64,000 nucleotides of DNA from an uncultured Planctomycetota bacterium (GCA_937944855.1 CALFAY010000010.1:124001-188000); one strand, 5' to 3'. Shown: positions 25,630 to 33,704, numbered from the stretch's first letter. Notes: generated from the sequence alone by a model not told the origin. A program made the numbers and translations.

Positions 25630-27216
25630 GTGGAGCTGGATCGTCTAATTACTGAGTTGGCACAACCGACGGCTTATCCCTATCCCGTAGAAGCGGTCGA
25701 AGTGCGGCAGACTCATGCTTCGGTCGTCTTTTTGGCCGGATCGTTCGCGTACAAGATCAAAAAGCCGGTCAATCTCGGCTTCTTGGATTTCAGTACGCTG
25801 GAGAAACGGCGTCAGGATTGCGAGGCGGAAGTGCGGCTGAACCGGCGACTGGCTCCGTCGGTCTATCTCGGCGTCGTTCCCGTGGCCGAGGTCCACGGTC
25901 TGCTACGCTGGGAAGCTGACGGCGAGCCGGTCGAATGGGCGGTCAAGATGCGCCGCCTTCCCGACAACGCCACCATGCAAAGCCGGTTGCTTCGCGGCGA
26001 GATCGGGCCTTTGGAAATGGAGGGCCTGGCCCGCCGCATCGCCGACTTTCACACCCAGGCAAGTGCCGGTCCGGAGATCGCCCGCTTCGGCCGCTTCGAC
26101 ATCGTTTCCCGCAACGTGCTGGAAAACTTCGAGGCGACAATGGACCACATCGGCTCGACCGTCAGCGCCGCCGTTTTCGATCGGGTCCAAGGTCTGACCG
26201 CGGAGGAACTGCACCACTGCCGCAGCCTGATCGAAAGCCGGGCAAACCGCGGCATCCCTCGGGACACGCACGGCGACCTGCATCTGGATCACGTTTACCT
26301 GTTTCCTGAACAACCTCCGCCGGACGACTTGCTGATCGTCGACTGCATCGAGTTCAACGACCGCTTTCGCTATGCCGATCCGATCGCGGACATGGCCTTT
26401 CTGCACATGGACCTGTTGGCCCACAATCGGCCTGATCTGGCCCGGGTCTTCGCCGATGCCTACTTCCGAACATCCGGCGACGAAGAGGGCCGACAGCTTT
26501 TGCGGTTGTACACCGCCTACCGAGCCGCCGTCCGAGGTAAGGTGGAGGGCATGAAGGCCCTGGAACCGGAAGTGCCGCCCGAGGAACGAGACAAGGCCCG
26601 GCTCAAGGCACAACGGCATTGGTTGCTCGCCCTGGGAGTCCTGGAAGCCCCGGCACGGCGGCCGTGTTTGATGCTCATCGGCGGGCTTCCGGGAAGCGGA
26701 AAATCGACACTGGCGCAACGGCTCGCCCAGGATGCGAATTGCGTACTGATCCGTACTGATGTCGTTCGCAAGGAATTGGCCGGGCTGGCCCCCACCGAGT
26801 CGGGCCGCACCGGCTTTGGCGAAGGCATCTACGCTCCCGAGTGGAGCGAACGGACTTATGCCGAGTGTTTGGAGAGGGCCAGACGCCTCCTCTTTGAAGG
26901 CAAACGGGTCATCGTGGACGCCGTCTTTCTCGGCGAGGGACGACGATACAAGTTTCTCAACGCCGCCAGGCAGTGGGCGGTTCCGGCTGTGTTTCTTGTG
27001 TGCGAGGCGTCGCCGCAAACCGTGTGGAGTCGCCTCGCCCTTCGCAGCGGCGATGCCTCCGATGCCGACTGGCAAGTCTATCAACGCCTGGCTCCGCAGT
27101 GGCAGCCGCCCGGCGAGGCGCTGCGGCCTCTCACTCGGGTCATCTCCACGGAAGGTCCGGTCGAAGACGCGGTACAGCAAGCCCTCGCCTTTTTGCGTAC
27201 AATGGATGTGCAATGA
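25630..27216 (+). CDS. fusion of aminoglycoside-phosphotransferase-like domain and P-loop kinase
   Basis: 528 residues, GTG start. Residues 1-~330 carry a kinase-like fold: FAYKIKKPVNLGFLDFSTLE near the start and the Brenner-type catalytic loop H214-GDLHLDHVYL followed by VDCIEFNDRFRYADPIADMA. From ~345 there is a separate P-loop: G351-GLPGSGKST360, with VIVDAVFL and RSGDASDADWQVY later, as in zeta-toxin/gluconate-kinase-like enzymes. Two-headed proteins like this are annotated in many bacteria as bifunctional phosphotransferase/ATP-binding proteins without a known substrate. Antibiotic resistance is not implied. It is followed by the PAC2 gene after 135 bases. Confidence 0.8.
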   Translation: MELDRLITELAQPTAYPYPVEAVEVRQTHASVVFLAGSFAYKIKKPVNLGFLDFSTLEKRRQDCEAEVRLNRRLAPSVYLGVVPVAEVHGLLRWEADGEPVEWAVKMRRLPDNATMQSRLLRGEIGPLEMEGLARRIADFHTQASAGPEIARFGRFDIVSRNVLENFEATMDHIGSTVSAAVFDRVQGLTAEELHHCRSLIESRANRGIPRDTHGDLHLDHVYLFPEQPPPDDLLIVDCIEFNDRFRYADPIADMAFLHMDLLAHNRPDLARVFADAYFRTSGDEEGRQLLRLYTAYRAAVRGKVEGMKALEPEVPPEERDKARLKAQRHWLLALGVLEAPARRPCLMLIGGLPGSGKSTLAQRLAQDANCVLIRTDVVRKELAGLAPTESGRTGFGEGIYAPEWSERTYAECLERARRLLFEGKRVIVDAVFLGEGRRYKFLNAARQWAVPAVFLVCEASPQTVWSRLALRSGDASDADWQVYQRLAPQWQPPGEALRPLTRVISTEGPVEDAVQQALAFLRTMDVQ

Positions 27217-27351
27217 CTCGCGGCATCTCGGGACGACGGGCGAATCGGGATCGCAGACCGACCAGCACCCGGTTCGGCCTGTCCCCCTTTGCCATTTCCT
27301 TGAATTCTCTGCATGGGCCGGGTCACCGGTCCGGAAAGGTTTCGTACAAAC

Positions 27352-28293
27352 ATGGCTGAAACGCTTCAGCTTAAACATCCGTGGTTTGTGGCCGTCTGGC
27401 CGGGCATGGGTCAGGTTGCCATCAACGCCGGCGTCTATCTGCTCGCCAAGCTCGGCATGACGCTGTTCGCCGAACTGGAAGCCAGTGGACTTTTCGACCT
27501 GGATCAGGTCGAGGTCAAAGGCGGCATCATTCAACCGGGCCGCCGTCCCCGCAACCGGATGTTCCTCTGGAAGGATCCGCAGCAGCGGCATGACCTAGTG
27601 GTCTTCGTCGGTGAAGCTCAACCGCCCATCGGCAAGTACGCCTTCTGCCGCCAACTCATTGCTCACGCCCGGGAACTGGGGGTCGAGCGGGTGTTCACGT
27701 TCGCCGCTATGGCCACGCAAATGCACCCGGAACAGCGTTCCCGCGTCTTCGGGGCCGCCACCGATCAGGCCGGGCTGGACGAACTCAAACGCTTGGAACT
27801 GCAAATCCTGGAAGACGGACAAATCGGCGGTCTCAACGGCGTTCTGCTGGGGGTCGCGGCGGAGATGAGTATGCGCGGGTCGTGTCTGCTCGGGGAGATG
27901 CCGCACATCTTCGCCCAGCTTCCCTTCCCCAAGGCTTCTCTGGCCATTCTCGAAGTCTTTTCCACCATCATCGGCATGGAACTCGATCTGACCGACCTGG
28001 CCGAACAGGCTAAAACCTCCGAGGAGCAGCTGGGTCAGCTCCTCGCTCAGGTTGAACGGGCGTACCAACAGCAGTTTGGCGGCTCGGAATCCGAAGAGGA
28101 AGAATTCAAGCTGGAACCTGTGGTCGAAAACGATCAAATCCGACCGGAAGACCGACAACGGATCGAAAGCCTGTTTGAAGAGGCGGCCCGCGACCGCAGC
28201 AAAGCCTTCGATCTCAAACGGGAACTCGACCGGCTGGGACTGTTCAAGGAATACGAGGACCGCTTCCTCGACCTGTTCAAAAAGCCGCAATAG
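27352..28293 (+). CDS. PAC2-family (proteasome assembly chaperone-like) protein
   Basis: 313 residues from the ATG at 27352 (GGAAAGG about 12 bases upstream); the frame also opens at 27313. It starts HPWFVAVWPGMGQVAINAG, matching the PAC2 pattern of a central GWPGxG-like loop, and continues DLVVFVGEAQPPIGKYAFCR, VFTFAAMATQMHP and GGLNGVLLGVAAE. The C-terminal 80 residues are acidic and coiled-coil-like. Bacterial members, often in actinobacteria with proteasomes, have no settled role. No proteasome gene is nearby. Confidence 0.8.
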   Translation: MAETLQLKHPWFVAVWPGMGQVAINAGVYLLAKLGMTLFAELEASGLFDLDQVEVKGGIIQPGRRPRNRMFLWKDPQQRHDLVVFVGEAQPPIGKYAFCRQLIAHARELGVERVFTFAAMATQMHPEQRSRVFGAATDQAGLDELKRLELQILEDGQIGGLNGVLLGVAAEMSMRGSCLLGEMPHIFAQLPFPKASLAILEVFSTIIGMELDLTDLAEQAKTSEEQLGQLLAQVERAYQQQFGGSESEEEEFKLEPVVENDQIRPEDRQRIESLFEEAARDRSKAFDLKRELDRLGLFKEYEDRFLDLFKKPQ

Positions 28294-28449
28294 ATCGAGA
28301 GGCCCTGGCAAGACTTTGTCCAAAACGGCCAAGCCCTGTCCGTTCCCCTGTCAGTTTGGCATTTCAAGACCCTCTCAGCATAGCCCTTCGAGTGACAAGT
28401 GTGGCGGCTTGTCGGCCCGAGAAACGGCAGGTCGCAGGGATCGCACGGG

Positions 28450-28467
28450 GTGTGCAGATACGCACAC
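28450..28467. promoter_or_regulatory. activator-binding dyad (GTGTGC-N6-GCACAC)
   Basis: The 18-base site GTGTGCAGATACGCACAC is a perfect 6-bp inverted repeat with a 6-base spacer. Its centre is about 143 bases upstream of the predicted sigma-54 start, the usual place for enhancer-binding activators. A second copy, TGTGCAGTTCCGCACA, lies at 35092-35107 before the other strong sigma-54 promoter. Confidence 0.6.
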
Positions 28468-28575
28468 AAGCTCTTTGCTGAAAAGCACCACTGGCATGGG
28501 AGCCGTCGGCAGTTTTGCTCTAAAAATTCAGGCATTTTTGCTAGTTTGCAGTTTTTGTCGGCAATCCGTGACAAC

Positions 28576-28591
28576 CGGCACGAGGCTTGCA
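28576..28591 (+). promoter_or_regulatory. sigma-54 promoter of the uspA/Hsp20 cluster
   Basis: CGGCACGAGGCTTGCA differs from the consensus TGGCACGN4TTGCA only at the first base. GG (28577-28578) and GC (28589-28590) are 10 bp apart as RpoN requires. A start is expected near 28602. Confidence 0.78.
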
Positions 28592-28734
28592 AACTTCCTT
28601 AGACAGACTGCCAAGTCGGTCAGCCGACGGGGCCAAGAGCCAGATGCGACTCGCACTGCGGCTGGTGTGTTCTGACTCGCCGGCGTCTTCACCGCAAACA
28701 GGGCAACTGGGATTCGCAAGTCGGGAGGAATGCC

Positions 28735-29190
28735 ATGTTCAGCGTGGAGCGGATCCTGTTTGCGACCGATTTTTCGGCGTCCTCCGACGACGCTTTCCAG
28801 GTAGCCCGAGCCTTGGCGCGGGATTACAAGGCACGCCTGGTGGTGTTGCACGTCGCCCCGCCGATGATCGTGGTCTTTGGCGAAGGCGTGTTGCCGCCGG
28901 AACCTACCGCGCATCCGGAAAAGCTCAGGGAGCGGTTGCGGCAAGAGTACGCCGTCGAACCGCCCGTGGAAGCCGAGTACCGCCTCGTCGAGGGGGAAGC
29001 CGCCCCTGAGATCCTGCGCATCGCCGACGAGGTCGCGGCCGATCTGATCGTCATGGGCACGCATGGCCGCAGCGGTATGTCTCGGATGTTGATGGGGAGC
29101 GTCGCCGAGGAGGTCGTCCGCAAGGCCAAATGCCCCGTGTTAACGGTAAAGTCGCAGCCTCGCCCTGCGACGATCGCCGAGGGAATCTGA
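28735..29190 (+). CDS. universal stress protein A family
   Basis: 151 residues, one UspA domain. It begins ERILFATDFSASSDDAFQVA and ends with the ATP-binding loop MGTHGRSGMSRMLMGSVAEE, fitting G-x2-G-x9-G-(S/T), so it should bind ATP. GGGAGGAA precedes the ATG. It is the first gene of a plus-strand run: UspA, BON, three Hsp20, DUF2267 and two small proteins, most separated by under 90 bases. The sigma-54 promoter at 28576 probably drives it. Confidence 0.93.
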   Translation: MFSVERILFATDFSASSDDAFQVARALARDYKARLVVLHVAPPMIVVFGEGVLPPEPTAHPEKLRERLRQEYAVEPPVEAEYRLVEGEAAPEILRIADEVAADLIVMGTHGRSGMSRMLMGSVAEEVVRKAKCPVLTVKSQPRPATIAEGI

Positions 29191-29217
29191 CTGTTGTCCT
29201 GACAACGAGGTGCGGTC

Positions 29218-29460
29218 GTGCAAACGGACATGGTGCGAGAGCCGGAAACCGGACGCCGATGCGTGTCCCCCTGCGACCTGGAAACCCATGTGCAAGCTCG
29301 GGTGGGCGGCCAGTTGCTGGATTTCCGCATCGTCGTGCAGGACGACGGTTTGGTCCTCCAGGGGCGGGCGCGGACCTACTACGCTAAGCAACTGGCTCAG
29401 CACGCGGTCATGGAGGCGACCGGAATGCCGATCCGAGCCAACGAAATCGAGGTGTGTTGA
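29218..29460 (+). CDS. small BON-domain protein
   Basis: 80 residues, GTG start with GAGGTG upstream. The pattern VQARVGGQLLDFRIVVQDDG then LVLQGRARTYYAKQLAQHAV is a single BON domain: a short helix, a beta strand pair ending in LxGxA, and a helix. BON domains bind phospholipid or other hydrophobic surfaces and occur with stress and osmotic genes. There is no signal peptide, so it is probably cytoplasmic. It sits 27 bases after uspA. Confidence 0.8.
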   Translation: MQTDMVREPETGRRCVSPCDLETHVQARVGGQLLDFRIVVQDDGLVLQGRARTYYAKQLAQHAVMEATGMPIRANEIEVC

Positions 29461-29523
29461 AGGCCCGTGGGGCCAAAGGCCATCACGAAGCGCATTGGGA
29501 TTGTGAAGGGAAAGGAGCCTGCA

Positions 29524-29982
29524 ATGACGTCACTGATGCGCTGGGAACCGTTTCGCGAACTGCATCGGGAAATGCGGAGACTGCAACGGGAAATGGACCG
29601 GATCTTCGGCCGCTGGGGCGTCGAGCTTCCCACCGTGGGGGTGCCGTTCGCCGCGGCTTATCCTCCGGTCAATGTCTGGGAGGACGAGGAGTACGTCTAT
29701 GCCGAGGCGGAACTGCCCGGCGTGAGCATGGACAACCTGGAAATCACCGTCACCGGAACCAACCAGTTGACCATCAAAGGGGAACGCAAGCAGACGGCCC
29801 CTGAGAAAGCCGAATGGCATCGCCGGGAGCGGGCCTTCGGGGCGTTCGAGCGGCTGGTGGAACTGCCGGTCACGGTCGATCCCGCCAAGGTCGAGGCCCG
29901 CTTGGACAACGGCGTGCTCACCATCAAGATGGCCAAGACCGCCGAAGCCAAGCCCCGCAAGATCGTGGTCAAAACCGAGTGA
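29524..29982 (+). CDS. small heat-shock protein Hsp20 (first copy)
   Basis: 152 residues, ATG at 29524 with AAAGGAG 6 bases upstream. The N terminus MTSLMRWEPFRELHREMRRL is typical. The alpha-crystallin domain spans ~45-140 (PPVNVWEDEEYVYAEAELPG, FGAFERLVELPVTVD, ARLDNGVLTIKMAK). The expected C-terminal I-x-I/V is represented by RKIVVKTE. It is an ATP-independent holdase for unfolding proteins. Of the three paralogues this is the most canonical. Confidence 0.95.
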   Translation: MTSLMRWEPFRELHREMRRLQREMDRIFGRWGVELPTVGVPFAAAYPPVNVWEDEEYVYAEAELPGVSMDNLEITVTGTNQLTIKGERKQTAPEKAEWHRRERAFGAFERLVELPVTVDPAKVEARLDNGVLTIKMAKTAEAKPRKIVVKTE

Positions 29983-30018
29983 GACTGGTCCAGGTTCGGT
30001 GAAGGAAGGAGGTTTGCC

Positions 30019-30417
30019 GTGATGCCCAGCAATTCTCCGACACGCAAGGAAAGCAACGAGATCACTGCTCCGGAAACCACCCGGGGCGGGACCTATTACA
30101 CCCCGAGAACCGACATCTATGAGACCGAGGATGAGATCGTCCTGTCGTGCGATATGCCGGGCGTCAAGCCCCAGGACCTCGACGTCCGCTTCGAACGCGG
30201 CGAGTTGTCTCTCCACGGCAAAGTGGCTCCGCGAGGACCATCGGGAGCCTTCTTGCAACAGGAATACGGGATTGGCGATTTCTACCGCTCGTTCTCCATT
30301 CAACCGGAGATCGACGTAGAGAAGATCAGCGCTGAGTTCCGCAACGGCGTCCTCACCGTCCGCCTCCCCAAGCAGGAGCGCATCAAGCCGCGGAAGATCG
30401 CGGTCAAGGCGGGATGA
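30019..30417 (+). CDS. small heat-shock protein Hsp20 (second copy)
   Basis: 132 residues; GTG at 30019 or ATG at 30022, both behind a strong GGAAGGAGG. The alpha-crystallin domain runs from TDIYETEDEIVLSCDMPGVK to NGVLTVRLPKQERIKPRKIAV. The N-terminal arm is short and hydrophilic (SPTRKESNEITAPETT), unlike the other two, which suggests different oligomer size or partners. It could form mixed oligomers with its neighbours. Confidence 0.93.
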   Translation: MMPSNSPTRKESNEITAPETTRGGTYYTPRTDIYETEDEIVLSCDMPGVKPQDLDVRFERGELSLHGKVAPRGPSGAFLQQEYGIGDFYRSFSIQPEIDVEKISAEFRNGVLTVRLPKQERIKPRKIAVKAG

Positions 30418-30500
30418 TCACTTCGCCGTGGAACTTCGGCAAGAACTGGGATGGCAGTCAAGGTAGATAGCACGGACGAACAACGAAAGGAGGTTCACCC

Positions 30501-31001
30501 ATGGCAAGCCTGATTCCCTGGCCGTGGCGGAAGAAGACGACAGAGCCGGGCGGCAATGGCGGAGCACTGACGACGCCAGCTCGGGACTTCCCCACGCTGA
30601 TGCATCGTCTCCAGCGCGAGTTCGACGACTTGTTCGAGCGGATGGCCCGGGAGTGGCCGGTCTTCGCCGGCGACTTCGAGAGCCGGTGGCGCTGGGGCAT
30701 GGACTTCGAAGACAAGGACGATGCCTATGTCGTGCGGGCCGAGGCCCCGGGTTTCGAGCCGAATGACTTCGACATCAGCGTCAGCGGCGACCGGCTCATC
30801 CTGCGGGCCAGCCACAAGAGCGAGGAAAAGGGCAAGGAACGGGCCTTCCGGGAGCAGGTCGAATGCTATGAATGCGTCACGCTGCCGCCCGGAGTGGACA
30901 AGGACAAGATCGAGGCCAAGTACCACAACGGCATCCTGACCCTGACCCTGCCCAAGACCAAGGAAGGGCGTGGTCGCAAGATCGCGGTCAAGAATGCCTG
31001 A
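30501..31001 (+). CDS. small heat-shock protein Hsp20 (third copy)
   Basis: 166 residues, ATG with AAAGGAGG upstream. The N terminus is distinct (LIPWPWRKKTTEPGG) and rich in Trp. The alpha-crystallin domain covers ~65-160 (DFEDKDDAYVVRAEAPGFEP, NGILTLTLPKTKEGRGRKIA). Two Cys-Tyr-Glu-Cys residues (ECYECVTLPPG) lie in a strand where Hsp20 normally has R-x-F; these cysteines could make the chaperone redox-responsive. That is an inference. Confidence 0.93.
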   Translation: MASLIPWPWRKKTTEPGGNGGALTTPARDFPTLMHRLQREFDDLFERMAREWPVFAGDFESRWRWGMDFEDKDDAYVVRAEAPGFEPNDFDISVSGDRLILRASHKSEEKGKERAFREQVECYECVTLPPGVDKDKIEAKYHNGILTLTLPKTKEGRGRKIAVKNA

Positions 31002-31037
31002 GAGGTCCCGGGGCTGGAGTCGCCTCTCGACAAGCTG

Positions 31038-31053
31038 CGGTGCGTGTCCTGCT
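31038..31053 (+). promoter_or_regulatory. possible sigma-54 promoter before the DUF2267 gene
   Basis: CGGTGCGTGTCCTGCT has GG (31039-31040) and GC (31051-31052) 10 bp apart and partial matches to both boxes. It is weaker than the sites at 28.6 and 35.2 kb and has no dyad beside it. Confidence 0.3.
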
Positions 31054-31189
31054 GTTTTGGTCTCCGCGGAGCAGGTCCCATCGGCGGCTTGTCGGAGGCG
31101 GCTTCGGCCCCTGTTGCTATAAGAGACACCCTTCCCAGGTTCCAGCTCGGCCCCCGGCCGGGCTATCCGCATCCGAAAGGAACGTTCCC

Positions 31190-31615
31190 ATGACCCAGAC
31201 CAGCCTGGCCCCGTTGGAAAGCAGCATCCAGACAACCAACATCTGGCTCAACGAAATCCTGGAGCGCATGGGCTGGCACGACCAGCACCGGGCCTATCAC
31301 GCCATTCGGGCCGTTCTGCACGCCCTGCGCGACCGCCTCACGGTGGACGAGACGGCCGCCCTGTCCGCCCAGCTGCCCCTGCTCATTCGCGGTATCTTTT
31401 ACGAAGGCTGGCATCCTCACGGCAAGCCGCTCAAGGAACGGCACAAGGAACAGTTTTTAGCCCATATCGCCGACGCCTTCCGCAACGATCCCGACGTCGA
31501 TCCGGAAAAAGTCACCCGGGTAGTTTTTCAGGTCATGGCCAAGCACATTACCAAAGGTGAGGTGGAAGGCATCAAACGCTGCCTGCCAGCGGAAATCCGT
31601 TCCCTGTGGGAGTGA
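31190..31615 (+). CDS. DUF2267 protein
   Basis: 141 residues from the ATG at 31190 (AAAGGA 8 bases upstream). It is all-helical: TTNIWLNEILERMGWHDQHR, then AYHAIRAVLHALRDRLTVDE and LSAQLPLLIRGIFYEGW, which is the DUF2267 signature. A second helical half ends ITKGEVEGIKRCLPAEIRSLW. Members often sit with UspA, Hsp20 and BON genes in low-oxygen or general stress clusters, but their biochemical role is unknown. Confidence 0.88.
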   Translation: MTQTSLAPLESSIQTTNIWLNEILERMGWHDQHRAYHAIRAVLHALRDRLTVDETAALSAQLPLLIRGIFYEGWHPHGKPLKERHKEQFLAHIADAFRNDPDVDPEKVTRVVFQVMAKHITKGEVEGIKRCLPAEIRSLWE

Positions 31616-31648
31616 CACAGCCGTGGCATTTTCGAGGGAGGAAGGACC

Positions 31649-31936
31649 ATGACCGCGGAAGAACGCAAAGATCAGACCGAGTCCCGTTCACCGACCAGCC
31701 CGGACGCCGGCCAAGGCGCTCCCGCCCTGCCTCCTGGTCAGCCTCCCGGCAGCGGTCCCTATGCGGAAGCGGTCGGCCGCGTGGACGTCACGGGCATCGT
31801 TCATGAAGGCGTCCATGTCGATCCGCTCATCACCGAGGGCCACGTCGGCTACGAGGAGAGCGGCGAATCCGAGATCATTCCGGCCCAGCGCCTTGCCGAC
31901 AAGCCGCCCGCGCCCGATAAGGGTAAGAACGGCTGA
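31649..31936 (+). CDS. small acidic protein of the stress cluster, unknown
   Basis: 95 residues, ATG with GGGAGGAAGG upstream, so the gene is real. The first 40 residues are Pro/Ser/Gly-rich and disordered-looking. The rest is more ordered (VDVTGIVHEGVHVDPLITEG, VGYEESGESEIIPAQRLADK). No known domain recognised. Its stop overlaps the next start (TGATG), so the two are translated together. Confidence 0.65.
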   Translation: MTAEERKDQTESRSPTSPDAGQGAPALPPGQPPGSGPYAEAVGRVDVTGIVHEGVHVDPLITEGHVGYEESGESEIIPAQRLADKPPAPDKGKNG

Positions 31937-32202
31937 TGCGGTGCCGGAACGCCCCTTGTCTCCGCCCCGGACCGATGGCCGCCGAGGATGAATCCATGAA
32001 GGTTGACGAACTCGCTGCCGTCGTGGACGAGTTGATCGAGGTTCTGCAATACCAGGCTGACATCCTGGAGCGGCTCGTGGCCCACGTCGAACAAGCCACC
32101 ATCCACCTTCCCGAAGACCGGGAAATCTCGGTCGTCCGCTCGTCGTTGAGCGGATTGAAGGTGCGGATGAAGAAACTGAGGGGCGAGTCGGCCACCGGCT
32201 AG
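31936..32202 (+). CDS. small helical protein of the stress cluster, unknown
   Basis: 88 residues from the ATG overlapping the previous stop (TGATG); internal ATGs at 31975 and 31996 (GAGG just before the latter) are alternatives, and only the part from MKVDELAAVVDELIEVLQYQ looks conserved-protein-like. It is amphipathic and coiled-coil-like, ending in a basic tail. No family recognised. It closes the plus-strand stress cluster. Confidence 0.55.
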   Translation: MRCRNAPCLRPGPMAAEDESMKVDELAAVVDELIEVLQYQADILERLVAHVEQATIHLPEDREISVVRSSLSGLKVRMKKLRGESATG

Positions 32203-32236
32203 AATGCCGATTCTGAACGCCGTTCGCGGACCCAGC

Positions 32237-32299
32237 CTCAGCCCGCAGCGTGAGCAAGGCTGGCATTGCCAGGCGGACCGTGCTCACGCTGCGGGTGAG
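32237..32299. repeat. large inverted repeat between convergent genes
   Basis: A perfect 15-bp repeat (32242-32256 with 32281-32295), extended by CTCA/TGAG ends, encloses a second small hairpin CTGGC-ATT-GCCAG. There is no T-run, so it is not a standard Rho-independent terminator, but its place between the stress cluster and the regulator gene suggests two-way termination. Confidence 0.6.
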
Positions 32300-32309
32300 A
32301 ATCTGCTGG

Positions 32310-33704
32310 TCATTTCTGGGAGCCGGAGGACGGTGCCGGCGATGGGGCATCTTCCAAGCCGTACTTGGCGATGAGCCGATACAAAGCCCGCCGACTGATG
32401 CCCAACAAGCGGGCCGCCTGGAGCTTGTTCCCGCGAGCCTGGGCCAGGGCGGCGGCCACGGTGCGCTTCTCCAGGTCGGCGAGGTTGAACGTGCCCATCC
32501 CCGCGGCCGACCGGCTGCCCGGAGAACGCACCGCCTCTGGCAAGTCATTGAGCGTGATGAGGTGATTCTCGGCAAGAATCTGGGCACGTTCCAGAACGTT
32601 GGCCAGTTCTCGCACATTGCCCGGCCAGTCGTAGCGGACCAGGGCCTCCAGGGCATCCGGATGGACGCGGAAGCGTACCGGCCCAATCTGCCGCGTGCTC
32701 AGGAAGTGCTCCACGATCTCGGGTATGTCCTCCCGGCGTTCTCGCAGCGGCGGCATCTCGATGCACACGACGTTGAGCCGATAGAACAGGTCTTCCCGGA
32801 ACCTTCCGGCTTTCTGCTCCTCCTCCAGCGGTTTGTTGGTGGCGACGAGAATGCGGACGTTGGCACGGTATTCCCGGACCCCTCCGACGCGGCGGAAGTG
32901 GCCGTCCTCCAGAACCCGCAGCAGCTTGGCTTGCACGGCGGGAGACATCTCGGCCACTTCGTCGATGAAGAGCGATCCGCCCTCGGCCACCTCGAACAAA
33001 CCGGGCTTGGTCTGCACCGCGCCGGTGAATGCTCCTTTCTCGTGGCCGAACAACTCACTTTCCAGCAGCGTTTCCTGCAAGGCAGCACAGTTGATCGTGA
33101 CCAATGGCTTGTCGCGGCGGGGACTGTTGTAATGGACGGCGCGCGCGGCCAGTTCCTTGCCGGTGCCGCTGGCGCCGCGGATCAGCACGGTGGCGTCGGT
33201 CGGGGCCACCTTCTCGATCAACTGCATGACCCGCTTCATGGCCGGGCTGGAGCCGATCAGCCGATAGCGCGGCGATTCGAACGTCAGCCGTTCGACGTAG
33301 TGCCGCAGCCGCACGTTCTCCGTCCGCAGCCGCCGGGTTTCCAAGGCCCGTTCCAGGATAGGCAGCAGGTTGCGCAGCTCGAACGGCTTGAGGACGTAAT
33401 CGAACGCTCCCAGACGCATCGCCTCGACAGCCGTGGGGATGCTGCCCTGACCCGTCATGATGATGCCGACCAGGCCCGGATCCAGTTCCAGCGCCGCACG
33501 CAGTGTTTGAAGGCCGTCCATGCCCGGCATCATCAAATCGCACAGCAGCAGGTCGAAATGTTCCTTTCCGAGGAGCTTCAACCCCTCGGGTCCGCTGGTG
33601 GCTCCGACGGCCGCGAAGCCCCGTTCGCCGAGCGATTCGCACAAGGCCTGGGTCAGTTCCGCCTCGTCGTCCACGATCAGTAAGCGGCCCCGCGGTTCCG
33701 ACAT
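32310..33704 (-). CDS. sigma-54-dependent response regulator (NtrC family)
   Basis: 464 residues. Receiver domain 1-~125 with acidic DD12-13 and phosphorylation site D56 (LLLCDLMMPGMDG), and Lys in VLKPF. AAA+ domain: Walker A GASGTGKE (177-184), the sigma-54-contacting GAFTGA loop (224-229), Walker B FIDEV. C-terminal Fis-type helix-turn-helix (KLQAARLLGISRRALYRLIA). When phosphorylated it should open sigma-54 promoters. It lies 4 bases after the sensor kinase gene. The sigma-54 sites with shared dyads on both sides of this pair make them likely targets. Confidence 0.96.
   Translation of the reverse strand: MSEPRGRLLIVDDEAELTQALCESLGERGFAAVGATSGPEGLKLLGKEHFDLLLCDLMMPGMDGLQTLRAALELDPGLVGIIMTGQGSIPTAVEAMRLGAFDYVLKPFELRNLLPILERALETRRLRTENVRLRHYVERLTFESPRYRLIGSSPAMKRVMQLIEKVAPTDATVLIRGASGTGKELAARAVHYNSPRRDKPLVTINCAALQETLLESELFGHEKGAFTGAVQTKPGLFEVAEGGSLFIDEVAEMSPAVQAKLLRVLEDGHFRRVGGVREYRANVRILVATNKPLEEEQKAGRFREDLFYRLNVVCIEMPPLRERREDIPEIVEHFLSTRQIGPVRFRVHPDALEALVRYDWPGNVRELANVLERAQILAENHLITLNDLPEAVRSPGSRSAAGMGTFNLADLEKRTVAAALAQARGNKLQAARLLGISRRALYRLIAKYGLEDAPSPAPSSGSQK

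Larger units (their letters stand above)
28294..28734 (+). promoter_or_regulatory. 441-base control region of the stress cluster
   Basis: No credible gene. It holds, in order: an imperfect dyad GACAAG-N8-CTTGTC (28394-28413), the TGTGC-type dyad (28450-28467), a near-perfect sigma-54 promoter (28576-28591) and a leader of about 130 bases to the uspA ATG. An AT-rich stretch at 28515-28560 between dyad and promoter could help DNA bending. Confidence 0.6.
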
